A stretch of DNA of 64,000 bases from Porphyra umbilicalis (taxonomy: Eukaryota; Rhodophyta; Bangiophyceae; Bangiales; Bangiaceae): NCBI GenBank assembly GCA_002049455.2, contig KV918852.1:62001-126000 (forward strand), written 5' to 3'. Every line of letters begins with the position of its first letter. The stretch's first letter is position 1. This document shows positions 42,440 through 53,429 of the stretch, piece after piece. Made by a program: the position numbers and the translations under genes. The notes beneath the pieces are model-generated. The model was given only the letters and a program-made list of their open reading frames with translations, ran no database searches and was not told the DNA's origin.

Positions 42440-44056
42440 CCTGCGCGACGTGCTCCCTGTTCCGCGTCGGCAGCGGCAACGCCGTCACGCGCAACGTCGC
42501 CACCTGCATCTGTACCCCGTGCGCGACGGTCGTGACGCCCGACGCAGTCACCGACGATGGAACGTGCACCAACTGGCTCGTCGTTTTAGCGAAGTACACA
42601 ACTGCCGCCACGACCGACGGCTTGCGCGACGCGCTCCCTGCTCCACGACGGCGCCGGCAACGCCACGACCAGCGGCTCGCGCTATGCGCTCCCTGCTCCA
42701 CGTCGGCGCCGGCGCCGCCACGGGCAACCGCTGGCGCGGCCCGCTCCCTGCTCTGCGTCGGCACCTGCATTGCCGTCACGCGGAACGTCCCCAACTGCAT
42801 CTGTACGAACTGCTCGACAGTCGTGATACCCGACGCAGTCGCCGACGATGGGACGTGCACCACCTGGCTCGTCGTTTCAACGACGTACACAACTGCGGCC
42901 ACGACTAACGGCTTCCGCGACGAGCTCCCTGCTCCGCGTCGGCACCGGCAACGCCACGACCAATCGCTCGCGCGGCGCGCTCCCTGCTCCGCGTCGGCAC
43001 CGGCAACGCCGTCACGCGCACCGTCCCCACCTGCATCTGTACCAACTGCGCGACGGTCGTGATACGCGACGCCGTTGCCGACGATGGGACGTGCACCAAC
43101 TGGCTCGTCGTTTCAACGACGTCATCAACTGCGGCCACGACCAACGGCCTGCGCGATGCGCTCCCTGCTCCACTTTGGCGCCGGCAATGCCACGACCAAT
43201 CGCTCGCGCGGCGCGCTCCCTGCTCCGCGTCGGCACCCACTACGCCGTCACGCGCAACTTCCCTACCTGCATCTACACATACTGCGCGACGGTCGTGATA
43301 CCCGACGCCGTCTCCGACGATGGGACGTGCACCAACTGGCTCGTCGGTTCAACGACGTACACAACTGCGGCCAAAACCAACGGCTTGCGCGACGCGCTCC
43401 CTGCTCCACATCGGCGCCGGCGACGCCACGACAAACCGCTCGCGCGAGGCGCTCCCTGCTCCGCGTCGGCACCTGCAACGCCGTCACGTGCAACGTCCCC
43501 ACCTGCATCTGTACGAACTGCGCGACGGTCGTGATACGCGACGCCGTCGCCGACCATGGGACGTGCATCAACTGGCTCGTCGTTTCAACGACGTAATCAA
43601 CTGCGGCCACGACCAACGGCTTGCGCGACGCGCTCCCTGCTCCTCGTCGGCGCCGGCAACGCCACGACCAGCGGCTCGCCCGAGGCGCGCCCTGCTCCGC
43701 GTCGGCACCTGCAACGCTGTCACAGGCAACGTCGCCACCTGCATCTGTACGAACTGCTCGACGGTCGTGATACCCGACGCAGTCGCCGACGATGGGACGT
43801 GCACCAACTGGCTCGTCGTTTCAGCGACGTACACAACTGTGTCCGCGACCAACGGCTTGCGCGACGCGCTCCCCGCTCCACGTCGGCGCCGGCGACGCCA
43901 CGACCAATCGCTTGCGCGGCGCGCTCCCTGCTCCGCGTCGGCACCGGCAACGCCGTCACGCGCACCGTCCCCACCTGCATCTGTACCACCTGCGCGTCGG
44001 TCGTGATGCCCAACGCCGCCGCCGACGACGGGACGTGCACCAACTGCGCCTTCGTG
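42440..44056. repeat. 236-bp minisatellite, about 7 units
   Basis: GATGGGACGTGCACCAACTG (or near matches) falls at 42556, 42847, 43083, 43319, 43555, 43791 and 44027. The last five intervals are exactly 236 bp and the first is 291 bp (236 plus an extra 55-bp piece). Each unit also carries GCGCTCCCTGCTCCGCGTCGG and a Cys-coding segment readable as TCICTNCATVVIPDAVADDG. Because 236 is not a multiple of three, that reading rotates through all plus frames. Minus frames are equally open. It starts about 350 bp upstream of the open E(z) frame. Confidence 0.92.
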
Positions 44057-44225
44057 TTGCCGTGCAGGCGCCCCGGGGGAAGCCTGTGCAACCTTTTGCA
44101 CGACGTTTGACGGCCGCCAACTGCGACGCCGTACGGACGACGGCGGCGGCGCGTGTCCATATGTGAAAAACGTACATGCACTTCGTATGCATAGTACATG
44201 TATGTTGAAAAAAGACATGCACTCA

Positions 44226-45998
44226 CTAGTAGTCAATCTCCTCCCCCTCTTCATCATCGCTCACAGCACCCCCGCAGTGTCCGCGACCACGACTGTTGGA
44301 CGGATCGGCTGCACCAGCCGTGTCGTCCCGGGCCTCCGCGTCACCGTCCGACTCCCCGTCTACAACCCCATCCACACCTGCATGACCGAGAACCGCCGCC
44401 GCCACCATGTTTGCTGTGACGAACTTCTGGCACCACGAGGCAAAGAGCTGCATGAGGTTGGCGTTTGACCGGTCCACACGGCGCAAGACAAGCTGCTCCG
44501 CCTCGTCGGCAGGCGACACCCCCCTGCACGTGATGCTCAGTCCGATAAGCAAGTGGTCCTCCGCACCGCTGATAAACTCGGCCTTCATGGTGGAAAAGTT
44601 GATGGCATGGGACTTCAGGGCGCCCTTGAACGCCGCGGACGCCAGCTGCGTCGACGTGATCCGACTCACGGCCGGACAGTCAAACACCGAAACCGCCGAA
44701 AACTTCTCCCGCTCCCCCGTCTTCAACGTCAAGTGAAAAGGGGCTGCCACAACAGCCACGGCCGCTGCGGGACCACCGGCTTTCGCCGCGCGAGCCCGCG
44801 CTGCCGCCAGTACCGCAACCGGCTACGTCGACCCAGAGCCAGTGGCCGTCAGGCGCGACACGGAGTCGGCGGCACGGAGGGCGTTCGTCTGCATCAGTGT
44901 CACGTGCGCACGCGCCATCTGCGCGGCGGACCGGGCTGGGAGGTCACTCGGGCCACCTGCACGCGCCGCATTATCCGTGGGCGGAGACGCCTCGCGCGAG
45001 CCCATCCGCCTCCCCCCTCCTCCACCAGTTCCCGTCGTCGATGCCCGTCGAACGACGCCCGAGGGCAAATCCAACGAATTCATCGAGCGCGCTCGAACAT
45101 TGCGCCTGCCGTTTGTCTCCTCGGCAGCACGAACACCACGGCTCGTCCCAGTCCCGGCTGCAGCAGCCTTGCCAACAGAGCCCGAAGCAGATCCCATGCC
45201 TCGGCCAGCGGATCCGATGGTGGACCCGGAATCCGCGGCCCCCCCTGAGCCACCATCACGAGGAGTGCGAGCACGGCCATCACCGTGACCAAGAGCGGCC
45301 CGACCGCGCCCACCGCTGCCCGCAGCACCCCTCCCCCGTCAAACCCCATGCCCCACTCCACCCCCCGCCGCTGCCGTCGTGGCCGAAGCAGCGGCGGCCA
45401 GCCCCGCCCCTACGGCCGTCTGGTCGGGATCGTCGAGCGCAATCGCCATCGCCTGAGACACTGGCCGGTTATCCTCGATGTTTTACGCCGGGACGATGCC
45501 GTTCTTCGCCATTAAGTCGGCCGCCGCGACCGTACGCAGCCCCGATTGATGGATGTTGGCGACAATGTCGGCAGCTGCCGCAGCCGCCTCCTGCGACTGC
45601 GGCCAGTCCGCCCAGCAAGCCGCATGGTGCGCACGCACCCACTCAGCGACCACAGCGTCAGTGACAAGGGGGCAAACGTAATCAGAGCCCCTAAGCGGTG
45701 GCGCCGCTCGCCGAGGCGTCACGTTGCCCGTCTTGTTGTCCATCTGGAAGCGATCCGGCGACAAAACGAGGGTGCTGACATGGTGCCCAACGACGGGGCA
45801 CTTGGTGCTCTTCGTGTGGTGGCAACAGTCCACCTCGAAGCAGGCCCCGTCTTTGCGAAAAGGGTGTCCGACTGGAAGTGCGTGACGACAAGGCATGGAT
45901 TTGAGGCCGCACGTGCGCTGCGTGTGTGACCCCGTGCGCTGCACCCCATTGGCGTCGACACCCAAGTCAAAGTTGCATAGAAGGCACCGCCCCGTCAT
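44226..45998 (-). CDS. unrecognised protein: Cys/His-rich N-terminus, membrane-like segment, acidic C-terminus
   Basis: From the ATG at 45998 the minus strand reads MTGRCLLCNFDLGVDANGVQ, then a Cys/His-dense stretch (CRHALPVG, CFEVDCCHHTKSTKCP). Next come WVRAHHAACWADWPQSQEAA and DLMAKNGIVPA before a TAA at 45483. Coding-like sequence continues in frame past that stop (NIEDNRPVSQAMAIALDDPD). It then changes frame to a hydrophobic segment (GPLLVTVMAVLALLVMVAQ), a Ser/Gly/Ala-rich region, and in a third frame KFSAVSVFDCPAVSRITSTQ. It ends with an acidic tail (SDDEEGEEIDY) at 44226. I infer one gene of about 580 residues, with introns or disruptions at three places. The N-terminus could bind zinc. 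No family was recognised; a mobile-element accessory protein and a host protein are both possible. Confidence 0.4.
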
Positions 45999-47020
45999 TT
46001 CCCGAGACACTCGAACGTACTCGCCAAGCCAAACCCCGACGAAACACAGCCCACAAAAATGATGGCGAGTCCGAGACGCCGCGCTCCTCACGACGCTACC
46101 GTGCACGACGTGGCGGCTCACGCAGACAGGGATCGACAAGCGCATACAATGCGCTGGGCAGCTTGCCCGTCCGCACGGCAGCACAGGTCCTCGGCCTGCA
46201 CGAAAAACAGACGTCGAGAAACACGACGGGAGCGCAGTGGAAGAGGACGCGAGGAGAGAGAGTGCGGCGGAGGAGGCGCTTTGGCAAAGGCTACAGTATG
46301 TGTGGGACTTACCGCAATCACATGCACAGACCACAAGGCTGTGCGCAAGAAATTCCAGATCGGGACGGCCTGGGCGCCAACACATGTGCCCCGCTCCGTA
46401 TTTTGACGACCCTCGGTGACTGCTGGTCCAATCGCAGGCCCGCGAATCCAGACACCGGCAATCACACGACAATGCAATCTCCTTGTAGCCCAGATTTCTA
46501 AGCTTTGCACGCCGGCTCATACCGTTTGCACCCCACCGCGAGGAACACGTAGTGGAGCACGTTTCTAAAAATCCAGGGTCAGAGGCCCCACAGTCGGGAC
46601 CGGAAAGCGGGTGAACTCCGAGGACCTCGCCTGAGGCCCTCTGTCAGGGGTCTCGCTTAAGGATTCTTTGGCCCGATTAGAGGGCAGCGACACGAAGTGG
46701 AGCACGTTTCCAATCTGAGCGGTTCGCGAGGCACGATTAGCGGCCTTGAGCCACACTGTTAGAACATCGGTCCACAGATGTTCGGTCTCTCCGTGATTGA
46801 TCTCTCGGCGTCGCGTGCTCGGTCTCTGATGTCGCGACGTTTCGCCTCGTGACTGCACGCGCCGTCAGCAAACGAGGCCGAATCCCAAAACGTGCCTGCC
46901 CTGACGGTGCCGCGGCGGGGGGTCAAACGCGTTTCCCGCAATCGTGCTGCCGGGGGGGGTCCAAAGAACGGAGATCTGCCATATGCCCCCCCCCCCCCTT
47001 CAGGGTGAATCATTCGTATG
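45999..47020. other. no gene recognised; short direct repeats
   Basis: GTGGAGCACGTTTC occurs at about 46552 and 46698. The minus-strand frame from the gene at 45998 stays open upstream to 46520 and is Cys/Ser-rich, but does not look coding. From 46960 there are three copies of a CCTTCAGGGTG / CATATG / C-run module, listed separately. Confidence 0.35.
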
Positions 47021-47075
47021 AATATGCCTCCCCCCGCCTTCAGGGTGGTATTTTCGAGTGCATATGGCCCCCCCG
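46965..47075. repeat. short imperfect direct repeats with C-runs
   Basis: The module [CATATGgCCCCCCC ... CCTTCAGGGTG] recurs around 46980, 47020 and 47062 with spacing near 40 bp. The C-runs differ in length, a usual sign of slippage. Confidence 0.5.
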
Positions 47076-48154
47076 TGCACGCGCCGTTTGCTGTTTGCCA
47101 CTTGGTCAGGCCAGTTCGCTCCAAACCGACGGCCACTCCCACTCGATCAGACTCACCCCGTCCTCGGGCCGCCACGCCCGCTGCTGCCGCAGCACCCGCG
47201 GCCGCCGCCGTCCCCGCCCCTGGACGCGGCCCCCGTTACTGGCGCCGCCCCCGCCCCTGGTCGTGGACCGCGCCGCCGCTGCTGCCGCTGCCGCCGCCCC
47301 CGCACCCGCACCCGCACCCGCCCTCGCCCCCGCCTATGCAATCGCCGCCACCGGCGCCACCGCCCACGCTCCCGCCCCCGCAACCGCAGCCCCCGCCGCC
47401 GCCGCCTCCGCCCGTGCCTGCGGCTCCCGCCGCTGGCGCCGCCTCCGCCCCTGGCCGCCTCCTCTCGGGCTCATTGGAGTGGTGTGAGTACTGGGCTGGT
47501 GAAAAAGGTGTCGCTTTCCGTGGTGGATGAGGTGGTGTACGGGCTTAGGGGGGAGGATTGGTCCTGAGGCGCAGGTGGAGCATGGTACAGGGTGGGAGGG
47601 CAGTGAGATTTGGGTAGGGTCCGAGGTACAAAAACTGGGTGGGGGTGGAATCGGGGTACTGACTGGGCGTGTTTCTGGCGACCGGGGCGTGGTAGCCAAG
47701 CGGGCGCGGGGGGGGTGAAGGTGGCGTGGTCTCAAAAAAAACATCTTGGGACTGCGTCTCTCTGTCGCCACATCCTGACCACTTTATTCGGTAGGATCTC
47801 TGACACTGCTCAGTCCAGTGCAAAGCGCGTTTTTGACCAATCTCTCAACCAGTTGAAACAGCAACGTTCAATGGTCGTGGAGCTTTTCACCAGATATGAA
47901 CGGGATGTTTGTTCCCCTTGTACATGAGAGTGTCTCATCGAGAGGATTTAAACACATTTCATCCGACCTATTCTTGAAGACCCTCTGCTAACGAACTGGA
48001 GGTGTTCCCAAAGCAGGTGACCGCCATGCTCCTCTCGACCCTTTGAGACAGCTCTCATGCATCTGTGTTGTGGACGTAACCTGCTTCCATCTGGCGGGTG
48101 CACGTCCTGCATGTAAGCGCGACGTGATTGAGACTTGTTCGGTGGTTATGAGAC
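47030..48154. other. GC-rich Pro/Ala-coding stretch and flank
   Basis: 47160-47460 is a GCC/CCG-rich block whose plus frames read Pro or Ala strings and whose minus frames read Arg/Gly strings. No signal peptide or domain marks one frame as real. 47500-48154 is mixed sequence with no gene recognised. Confidence 0.4.
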
Positions 48155-48213
48155 ATGCATCACTTGTTTTGTGGTCGTGACTACATCGACGTGCACAGGT
48201 TTCGCATGTTGCA

Positions 48214-48459
48214 CTACCGCGTGCCATCTTCTCTTTCCTCACTGGCCATTCTCGTGGTGGCGGCGGCGGTTGCGGCCGCCAGCTTGACCTCGGCTGCCGA
48301 CACGGCCTCCGCCGCGGCGTTGACGCGGGCGGTGGCGGCGGCGGCGGCGGCAAATCGGGCAGCTGCAGCCGCCGATGCCGCGTTCTCGATGACCGCCGAT
48401 GCTGCGGCGTCGGCGGTCGTCACCGCGAGGTGGTCGACCTCAGTCACCGCCCCTCTCAC
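48214..48459 (-). CDS. Ala-rich coiled-coil-like C-terminus, strand uncertain
   Basis: The minus strand reads VIENAASAAAAARFAAAAAA, then ARVNAAAEAVSAAEVKLAAA and a charged end (MASEEREDGTR) at 48214. This resembles the Ala/Glu helical tail of transposon accessory proteins such as the Myb-type frame at 56128. The opposite strand is also open (48155-48925, Ala-rich then basic), so the choice of strand is tentative. No N-terminus was found. Confidence 0.25.
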   Translation of the reverse strand: MRGAVTEVDHLAVTTADAAASAVIENAASAAAAARFAAAAAATARVNAAAEAVSAAEVKLAAATAAATTRMASEEREDGTR

Positions 48460-49930
48460 AGGCGGGGCACCGTTTCAGGCGCGGGGCACCGTGTCGGGCA
48501 CTGGTGACGCCAGGGCGGCAGACCCGTCCGCCCCCGCGTCGACCTGCTCACATTCACTGGTGCCTTTGTGGCAGTACCGACCAGAGAGGACCGAGCAAAA
48601 CCACGGCATCACCATTCATTTCAAAAGCAACAGAGAACGGTCGGCATCTCGACGCCAAACCTACAGCTCGAAGTACAAGTCAGGCAATGTAGTTATCCAG
48701 ACTGCAGTTCCACAGAAACAAGAGAGGTCGATGTTCACCTGGTGTGCAGAGATAATGGGTATTATCGAAAGCCAATATAACACATACCGAACACCTGCGC
48801 GCACGCGCGCGCCTGGCAGACGGACAAGCTTACCAGTGCGGACGACAGCCGTAGCGCCTACGGAATGCGGGAGGCAACTGGACCAGGCACAAGAGAAAAT
48901 GTGGAAAAGGGGGTACACAGTGTGAGAGGCGAGTACTCGATCACGCAATCAAAACATACAACAAACGGTCGACCACCAAGTGCACTGACATCAGTAACAG
49001 ACAGAGAAAAAAAAACGACGGGCACACGCACTCCGCGGCCAGGGATGACCAAAAACCTGTCACACTTTTTGGAATGGCCAGCATGCCGGCAGACGGCAGC
49101 ATACAACTGTTGCTTGTATGCCCTCTCTCTGAGGCCCATGTCTTTCTTCCGCCACCTCACCACCTCGAGCGCTTGTTCTCTGCGCCTGTCCGCGGACACA
49201 CAGGTGTCATGTTTTTCTCAAGCCTGTCTGGAAGGAAAAAGGTCCATGATGTGCTCGACACGCAGCCATTGGCAACATGATATCAACAAAGATAACGACA
49301 GACAGGTCAGTCCCAGCAACACAGCCATCCGCGTCGCAATCAAGCCCGCGCATGTCTGATGCACCCAGCTTTTGACGCGCCACAGTTCCCGCAGGCTTGG
49401 GGTCAACTGACCATGGGTGTCCGCAGAGGGTAGTGTCTCTCCCAAGAGGACTCACAAGGTCAATGGTGCAGCTTGTTGTGAAGAGCCATCAACACCTCTC
49501 CCAGTGGTGTCAAGATTTGGGCAACCCCACCGCCTGGCGGCACCGGTCTAGTCTACAGCGCTATCTGTCGAGAGTTGAGTGACAGGCGCCAATTCAAAAG
49601 AGCTGAGTGCCCGGCTGGGAGCAGCCACCAGACAATTCAAACCGTTAAAAAAGAAGCGGTATTTCTTTCGAACGCACTCAAAAACTTCACCTGTCCCTCG
49701 ACACACTTGCGCGACCAGACGCTGGGCCTCCTCGCCACCAATTTCCCGTAACACTGCCGGCGCGTTCCCGGTGGCAGGCCTCTGGCGCCCTCACGTCCAC
49801 CCCCAGCGTCTCGCCCTCCACCTGGTGCCCCCAAACCACCTGGCGCCCTCCCCAAGTACTCTTAATGACAGCTCTGTTGAGGAATTTTCTAAACCCCCCT
49901 CCTGCGTCAACTCGGTCGCTGCGCTGCGTT
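48460..49930. other. no gene recognised
   Basis: Ordinary-composition sequence with short frames only. No repeats or motifs were noted. Confidence 0.4.
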
Positions 49931-50460
49931 GCGACCAGGCCTCACCAAGGGTATCAGTTTTGGCCACGAGTACGGTATTCGGCTGGGATCCAGCCACTGA
50001 GTATTGGCTGACAGTGCGACTGACTTTCAGACGTCCGAGTATGAGTATCTCCCAAACCTGACGGAGCGGGTACCAAGGGTACATACCCTTGAAATTCTGG
50101 GCTGTCGGTATCTCTGTTTGTTCTCCGCGCGGGTGCGCGTATACTTTTTTGCTGAAATTGTAATCCAGATCGTGTAGTTACCTTGTGTTTTCGGGACGTA
50201 TTTAGTTGTCAGACGGCTCACGTGGTCACGGCGCCGCACCGCAGGATGCTGTCGAGGGTATCGGCTTCGCCAGACTCGAGAATATGGGTAGTACTCATGG
50301 ATACCCTTGGTGATCCGATGTCGCGAGTATCTTGGGACGTCCCATTCGCCGAGTATGAGTATGGGCGACGCGTCGAAATATCCCGCGGGTACGAGTATAT
50401 ACCCGAAAAGTATACTCGGGCGATACCTTTGCCGAAATACTCTTGGTGAGGCCTGGTTGC
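49931..50460. mobile_element. MITE-like element, GTAT-rich interior
   Basis: Positions 49931-49957 and 50434-50460 are inverted repeats of about 27 bp sharing ACCAGGCCTCACCAAG followed by a purine and GTAT. The 530-bp element is AT-richer than its surroundings and packed with GAGTATGAGTAT, GGGTAC and TATACCCG words in both orientations. No coding sequence was found. Related ends occur at 15694 and, inverted, near 24556. No clear target duplication was seen. Confidence 0.7.
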
Positions 50461-50735
50461 GACCCCGGTGGCATCCGCCCTCGATCTCCTGACCTTCTTG
50501 CACGTCTTCTGACTAAAAGTGGTGCCTGCCACGCGACAGCCGCGGAACCTCGTCGTTCGGCGGTTCAAGGAGGGATTTGTCGATGGTCGAGGCGGCCGAG
50601 GCGGCAACGTGCGACAACCGCGTCGGGCCTTCGGAAACCTTGCTACCTTCGCCTTCCCTTCTCCCAATGTTTTTTTCAGGGTGAACCAGCGGGACTGGTT
50701 GCTTGCCCGGCGGTTGACGGAACGGTCCCCATCGT

Positions 50736-51625
50736 TTGTGGCGGGGGGGTTGTCGTGCTCGCAGCGGCGGCGGGTGTGCGAGGCTGCGGTCGGTTGTGTG
50801 CGCGGCGGTCGAGCGGCTGTCGGCTGTGGTGCGTGCGCTGCTCAATCAGACGGCGCGGGCGCCCAATTTGCCTCCTTTCAATCGCGTTGGAGAGTGCAGC
50901 CAGCGGGGAGCGGGGGGGGTACCGGCGCTGGCAGAAAGAATACCATGGCTCCTTACCGTACCCGTCGACCTGCACGTGGCAGCGGCGGCGTTGATGTGCC
51001 TCCACGTGGAGGGGGGAATGATGGGAGTGACGGGCGTCGTTGTTTTGTGGACCAAGGCAGCATCGTCTCATCTGGAACTGCAATCTGCTTCCCAATTTCG
51101 ACAATGCCGGCGACTGGCACACCCCCAAGGCCGGCACCGCTCCCCTGCCGCCCGGGTGCGGCCGCGGTACGCCAACCCCTCGCGTCGCAGCCATCCTACA
51201 GCACGGTCGGTGCACCTTGTGTCAAGTCCCACCACGCCTACCCTCGGCTGCCGCGGCTTGCTGCGGCCTGGAGGCACACTCGCGTCGGCCATCGGTCGCC
51301 TGGAAAATGACCTTCCAGTTTGTTGTCTCTCGGCGAGAGCGTCGGACTCCGACGCGGCGCCATGTGTAGTGTACACCCCGGTGGAAGGGGCTTGGCAGCT
51401 GGGAGACGGCGCCGATGGTGTCGACGCCGCAGCGTTGTCGCCGAAGCAGTTGCGACGGTGGAGTGGGTGCCGGTGAAGGGGTGGTGCGGGGGAGGGGGTG
51501 ACGCCTCCGTGCGAGACGGGTTGGCGACGATGTGGCGGCGGTGGGTCAAGGAACGTGTGCGGAGGTGCTTGACTGGCACCCTGGTGGCGGAAGTCGGGAC
51601 GCCGGTTGTCTTCAGTTGGTTGTAG
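50736..51625 (+). CDS. hypothetical protein, frame change near 51460
   Basis: A 246-codon plus frame contains IPWLLTVPVDLHVAAAALMC and MGVTGVVVLWTKAASSHLEL. Further on it has GRLENDLPVCCLSARASDSD and a natural-looking VYTPVEGAWQLGDGADGVDA ending at 51476. Coding-like sequence then seems to continue in another frame (VATVEWVPVKGWCGGGGDAS, WVKERVRRCLTGTLVAEVGT) to the stop at 51625. No domain was recognised. Minus-strand frames overlap and one (MQLANAELYLTITPGYNQLK, from 51669) also looks protein-like, so the strand is not certain. Confidence 0.3.
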
Positions 51626-51716
51626 CCAGGCGTGATGGTGAGGTAAAGCTCGGCATTGGCTAGTTGCACAAAAACTGTGTTTGCGAAACCAAAGCGGCGA
51701 CGTCACGTCCAGCACC

Positions 51717-52606
51717 CTACACAACAGATATGGGAACGCAAAAAGAAAGCTTTGCAGATACCGTAAGCGGGTCCACCTCACTCCGTGCGCTCAAGTCTGA
51801 GGCGCGCCACCAAAACAAAGACTCAAATCGAACAAGTAAGCCAGGCAGAGTCGACTCGGCCACCAGCAACCACTTCAGCGGGTATCTCGGCCGCAGGCAA
51901 GCGAAGTCATAGTCGCCGTTGGCGCGGACGGCGACCAAACCCTTGCGCTGCTGAGGGTAACGGTCAAGCACATAGAACTCATGACCGAAGGCGCACTCGT
52001 ACTGCCTGTCCAGGACGCGCATCACCAGAGCACTGCTACGACGATTGAAACTACGAAAGAGAAATGACGAACGCAGGCTAGCAGAAACACCACAAATAGC
52101 CGAAGCGGAGCTCGCACTATCCAAAAAAATGAAACGGAGAACAAGACCCGCCGGGAGCGAGAGGTGGGGCCTTCGTCGACCGTTTTGTTGGTCAGCGCGA
52201 CAAGCTGATCAAAAGACCCACGCGTGCACTCAACCTCGGCCCGGATGGCGCGGTAGGCACGACAGTTGCGGGAGGAAAACGTCGGCGGACGCGCGTGCAG
52301 CCGCTGCTGCACCATATGGCGAAGTGTAGCGTGAGCAGTTCGGCCCAGGCTCAACTCGTCGTAGCCAACCACAGCAGCAAGGACCCGCCGTGTGGAGGGC
52401 ATGGGGCCTTCGGCTACGAGCTCCCGCCAAAAGATGCACAGCTGCGAGCACTCGCGCATCACAGACTGCACAATCGCGCCAGCGGCTTCGACCCGTGCCT
52501 GGACCAGTTCTAGCCCCTTAACTAAGTCTGCGACGTTGGCATCCGCTCCGTCACCACTGTGCGGATCCGCACCAGCAGCAGCCCTCCCAGAAGGCCATGA
52601 CGCCAT
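51717..52606 (-). CDS. hypothetical protein in two exons
   Basis: The ATG at 52606 opens MASWPSGRAAAGADPHSGDG and a helical region (VADLVKGLELVQARVEAAGA; CIFWRELVAEGPMPSTRRVL; YRAIRAEVECTRGSFDQLVA). This ends near 52165, where the frame becomes T-rich and hydrophobic. A GT near 52163 and an AG near 52035 suggest an intron. The second exon reads ALVMRVLDRQYECAFGHEFY, RKGLVAVRANGDYDFACLRP and RYPLKWLLVAESTLPGLL, to a stop at 51717. Both pieces have well-balanced residue use. No family was recognised, and a transposon origin cannot be excluded. Confidence 0.4.
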
Positions 52607-53429
52607 GGCCGCATTGTCGAGTCCACCAAGCAGACGGGGCCGCCCACGTCCTCTCCAGCTGCAGGTGGAGCGGTCGGCTGCCGGCTGCGACGGCGCCCGG
52701 CTTTCGGTTCTGTGAGGAGAGGGGGGGGAAGAGGCGAGTACGGGGAAAGCCGTGGGGCAGCGAGCAGCCGAACAAACAGGTCAAGCTCGAATCTAGGAGA
52801 GGGTGTTCGGCTTGATGTCGAGCACGACACAGGTCACAAAACATGCAGAGAGCAGGGCCAAGCAGAAAACGATGCAGACAGCCAGAGAAAAGACAGCAGA
52901 AGAGGGGGGGAGGGGCTGAAGGCAGCCACGGGAGGGCGGCGAACGCAGAGACAGCAGCACGCGGCGGCAGAAGCGCCGAATCGTCAGAGAGGCCCTGGCT
53001 CCCGGAGTTTCTGCCGCCCCAACGACCTCTGGTGCCGCAGCGCCCAAGCTTTCTGTGAATTCAAGTGCTGGACTTGATATCGGACCCATCCGTCAGTAGT
53101 CGTGGCCACGCACCGTCACAGCCTCCATGTAGTATATCATGCAGAAGGGCACCCCGTCGTTTTTGTAAGGAAGAATCGTCGTATGGGCCGATTGCAAATG
53201 CACGGTCGGACGGAAAGTCTAGTTCATGGGAATGACAACAAGAGGCCAGAGAACAGATCGCTACAACGTTCCTGCGAGCTGGGCGTCATCACATCATTCA
53301 CAGTGCTGGAATCGCAATTCCCCGTCACACGTCCCACCAGCTGGGCATCATTCCGGCCGCCCCCGCTGTATGGGGGCTACGCGCCGCGCATAAATGGCTG
53401 CCACCGGCGGCTGTCGCTGCATCGCGCTA
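52607..53429. other. no gene recognised
   Basis: Purine-rich from 52700 to 53000 (GGAGAGGGGGGG-type runs), then mixed sequence. No coding region was supported. Confidence 0.4.

Noticed and set aside
42247-44257. Apparent Cys-rich repeat proteins of 170-270 residues
   Set aside because: They come from the 236-bp array, frame-rotating and open on both strands.
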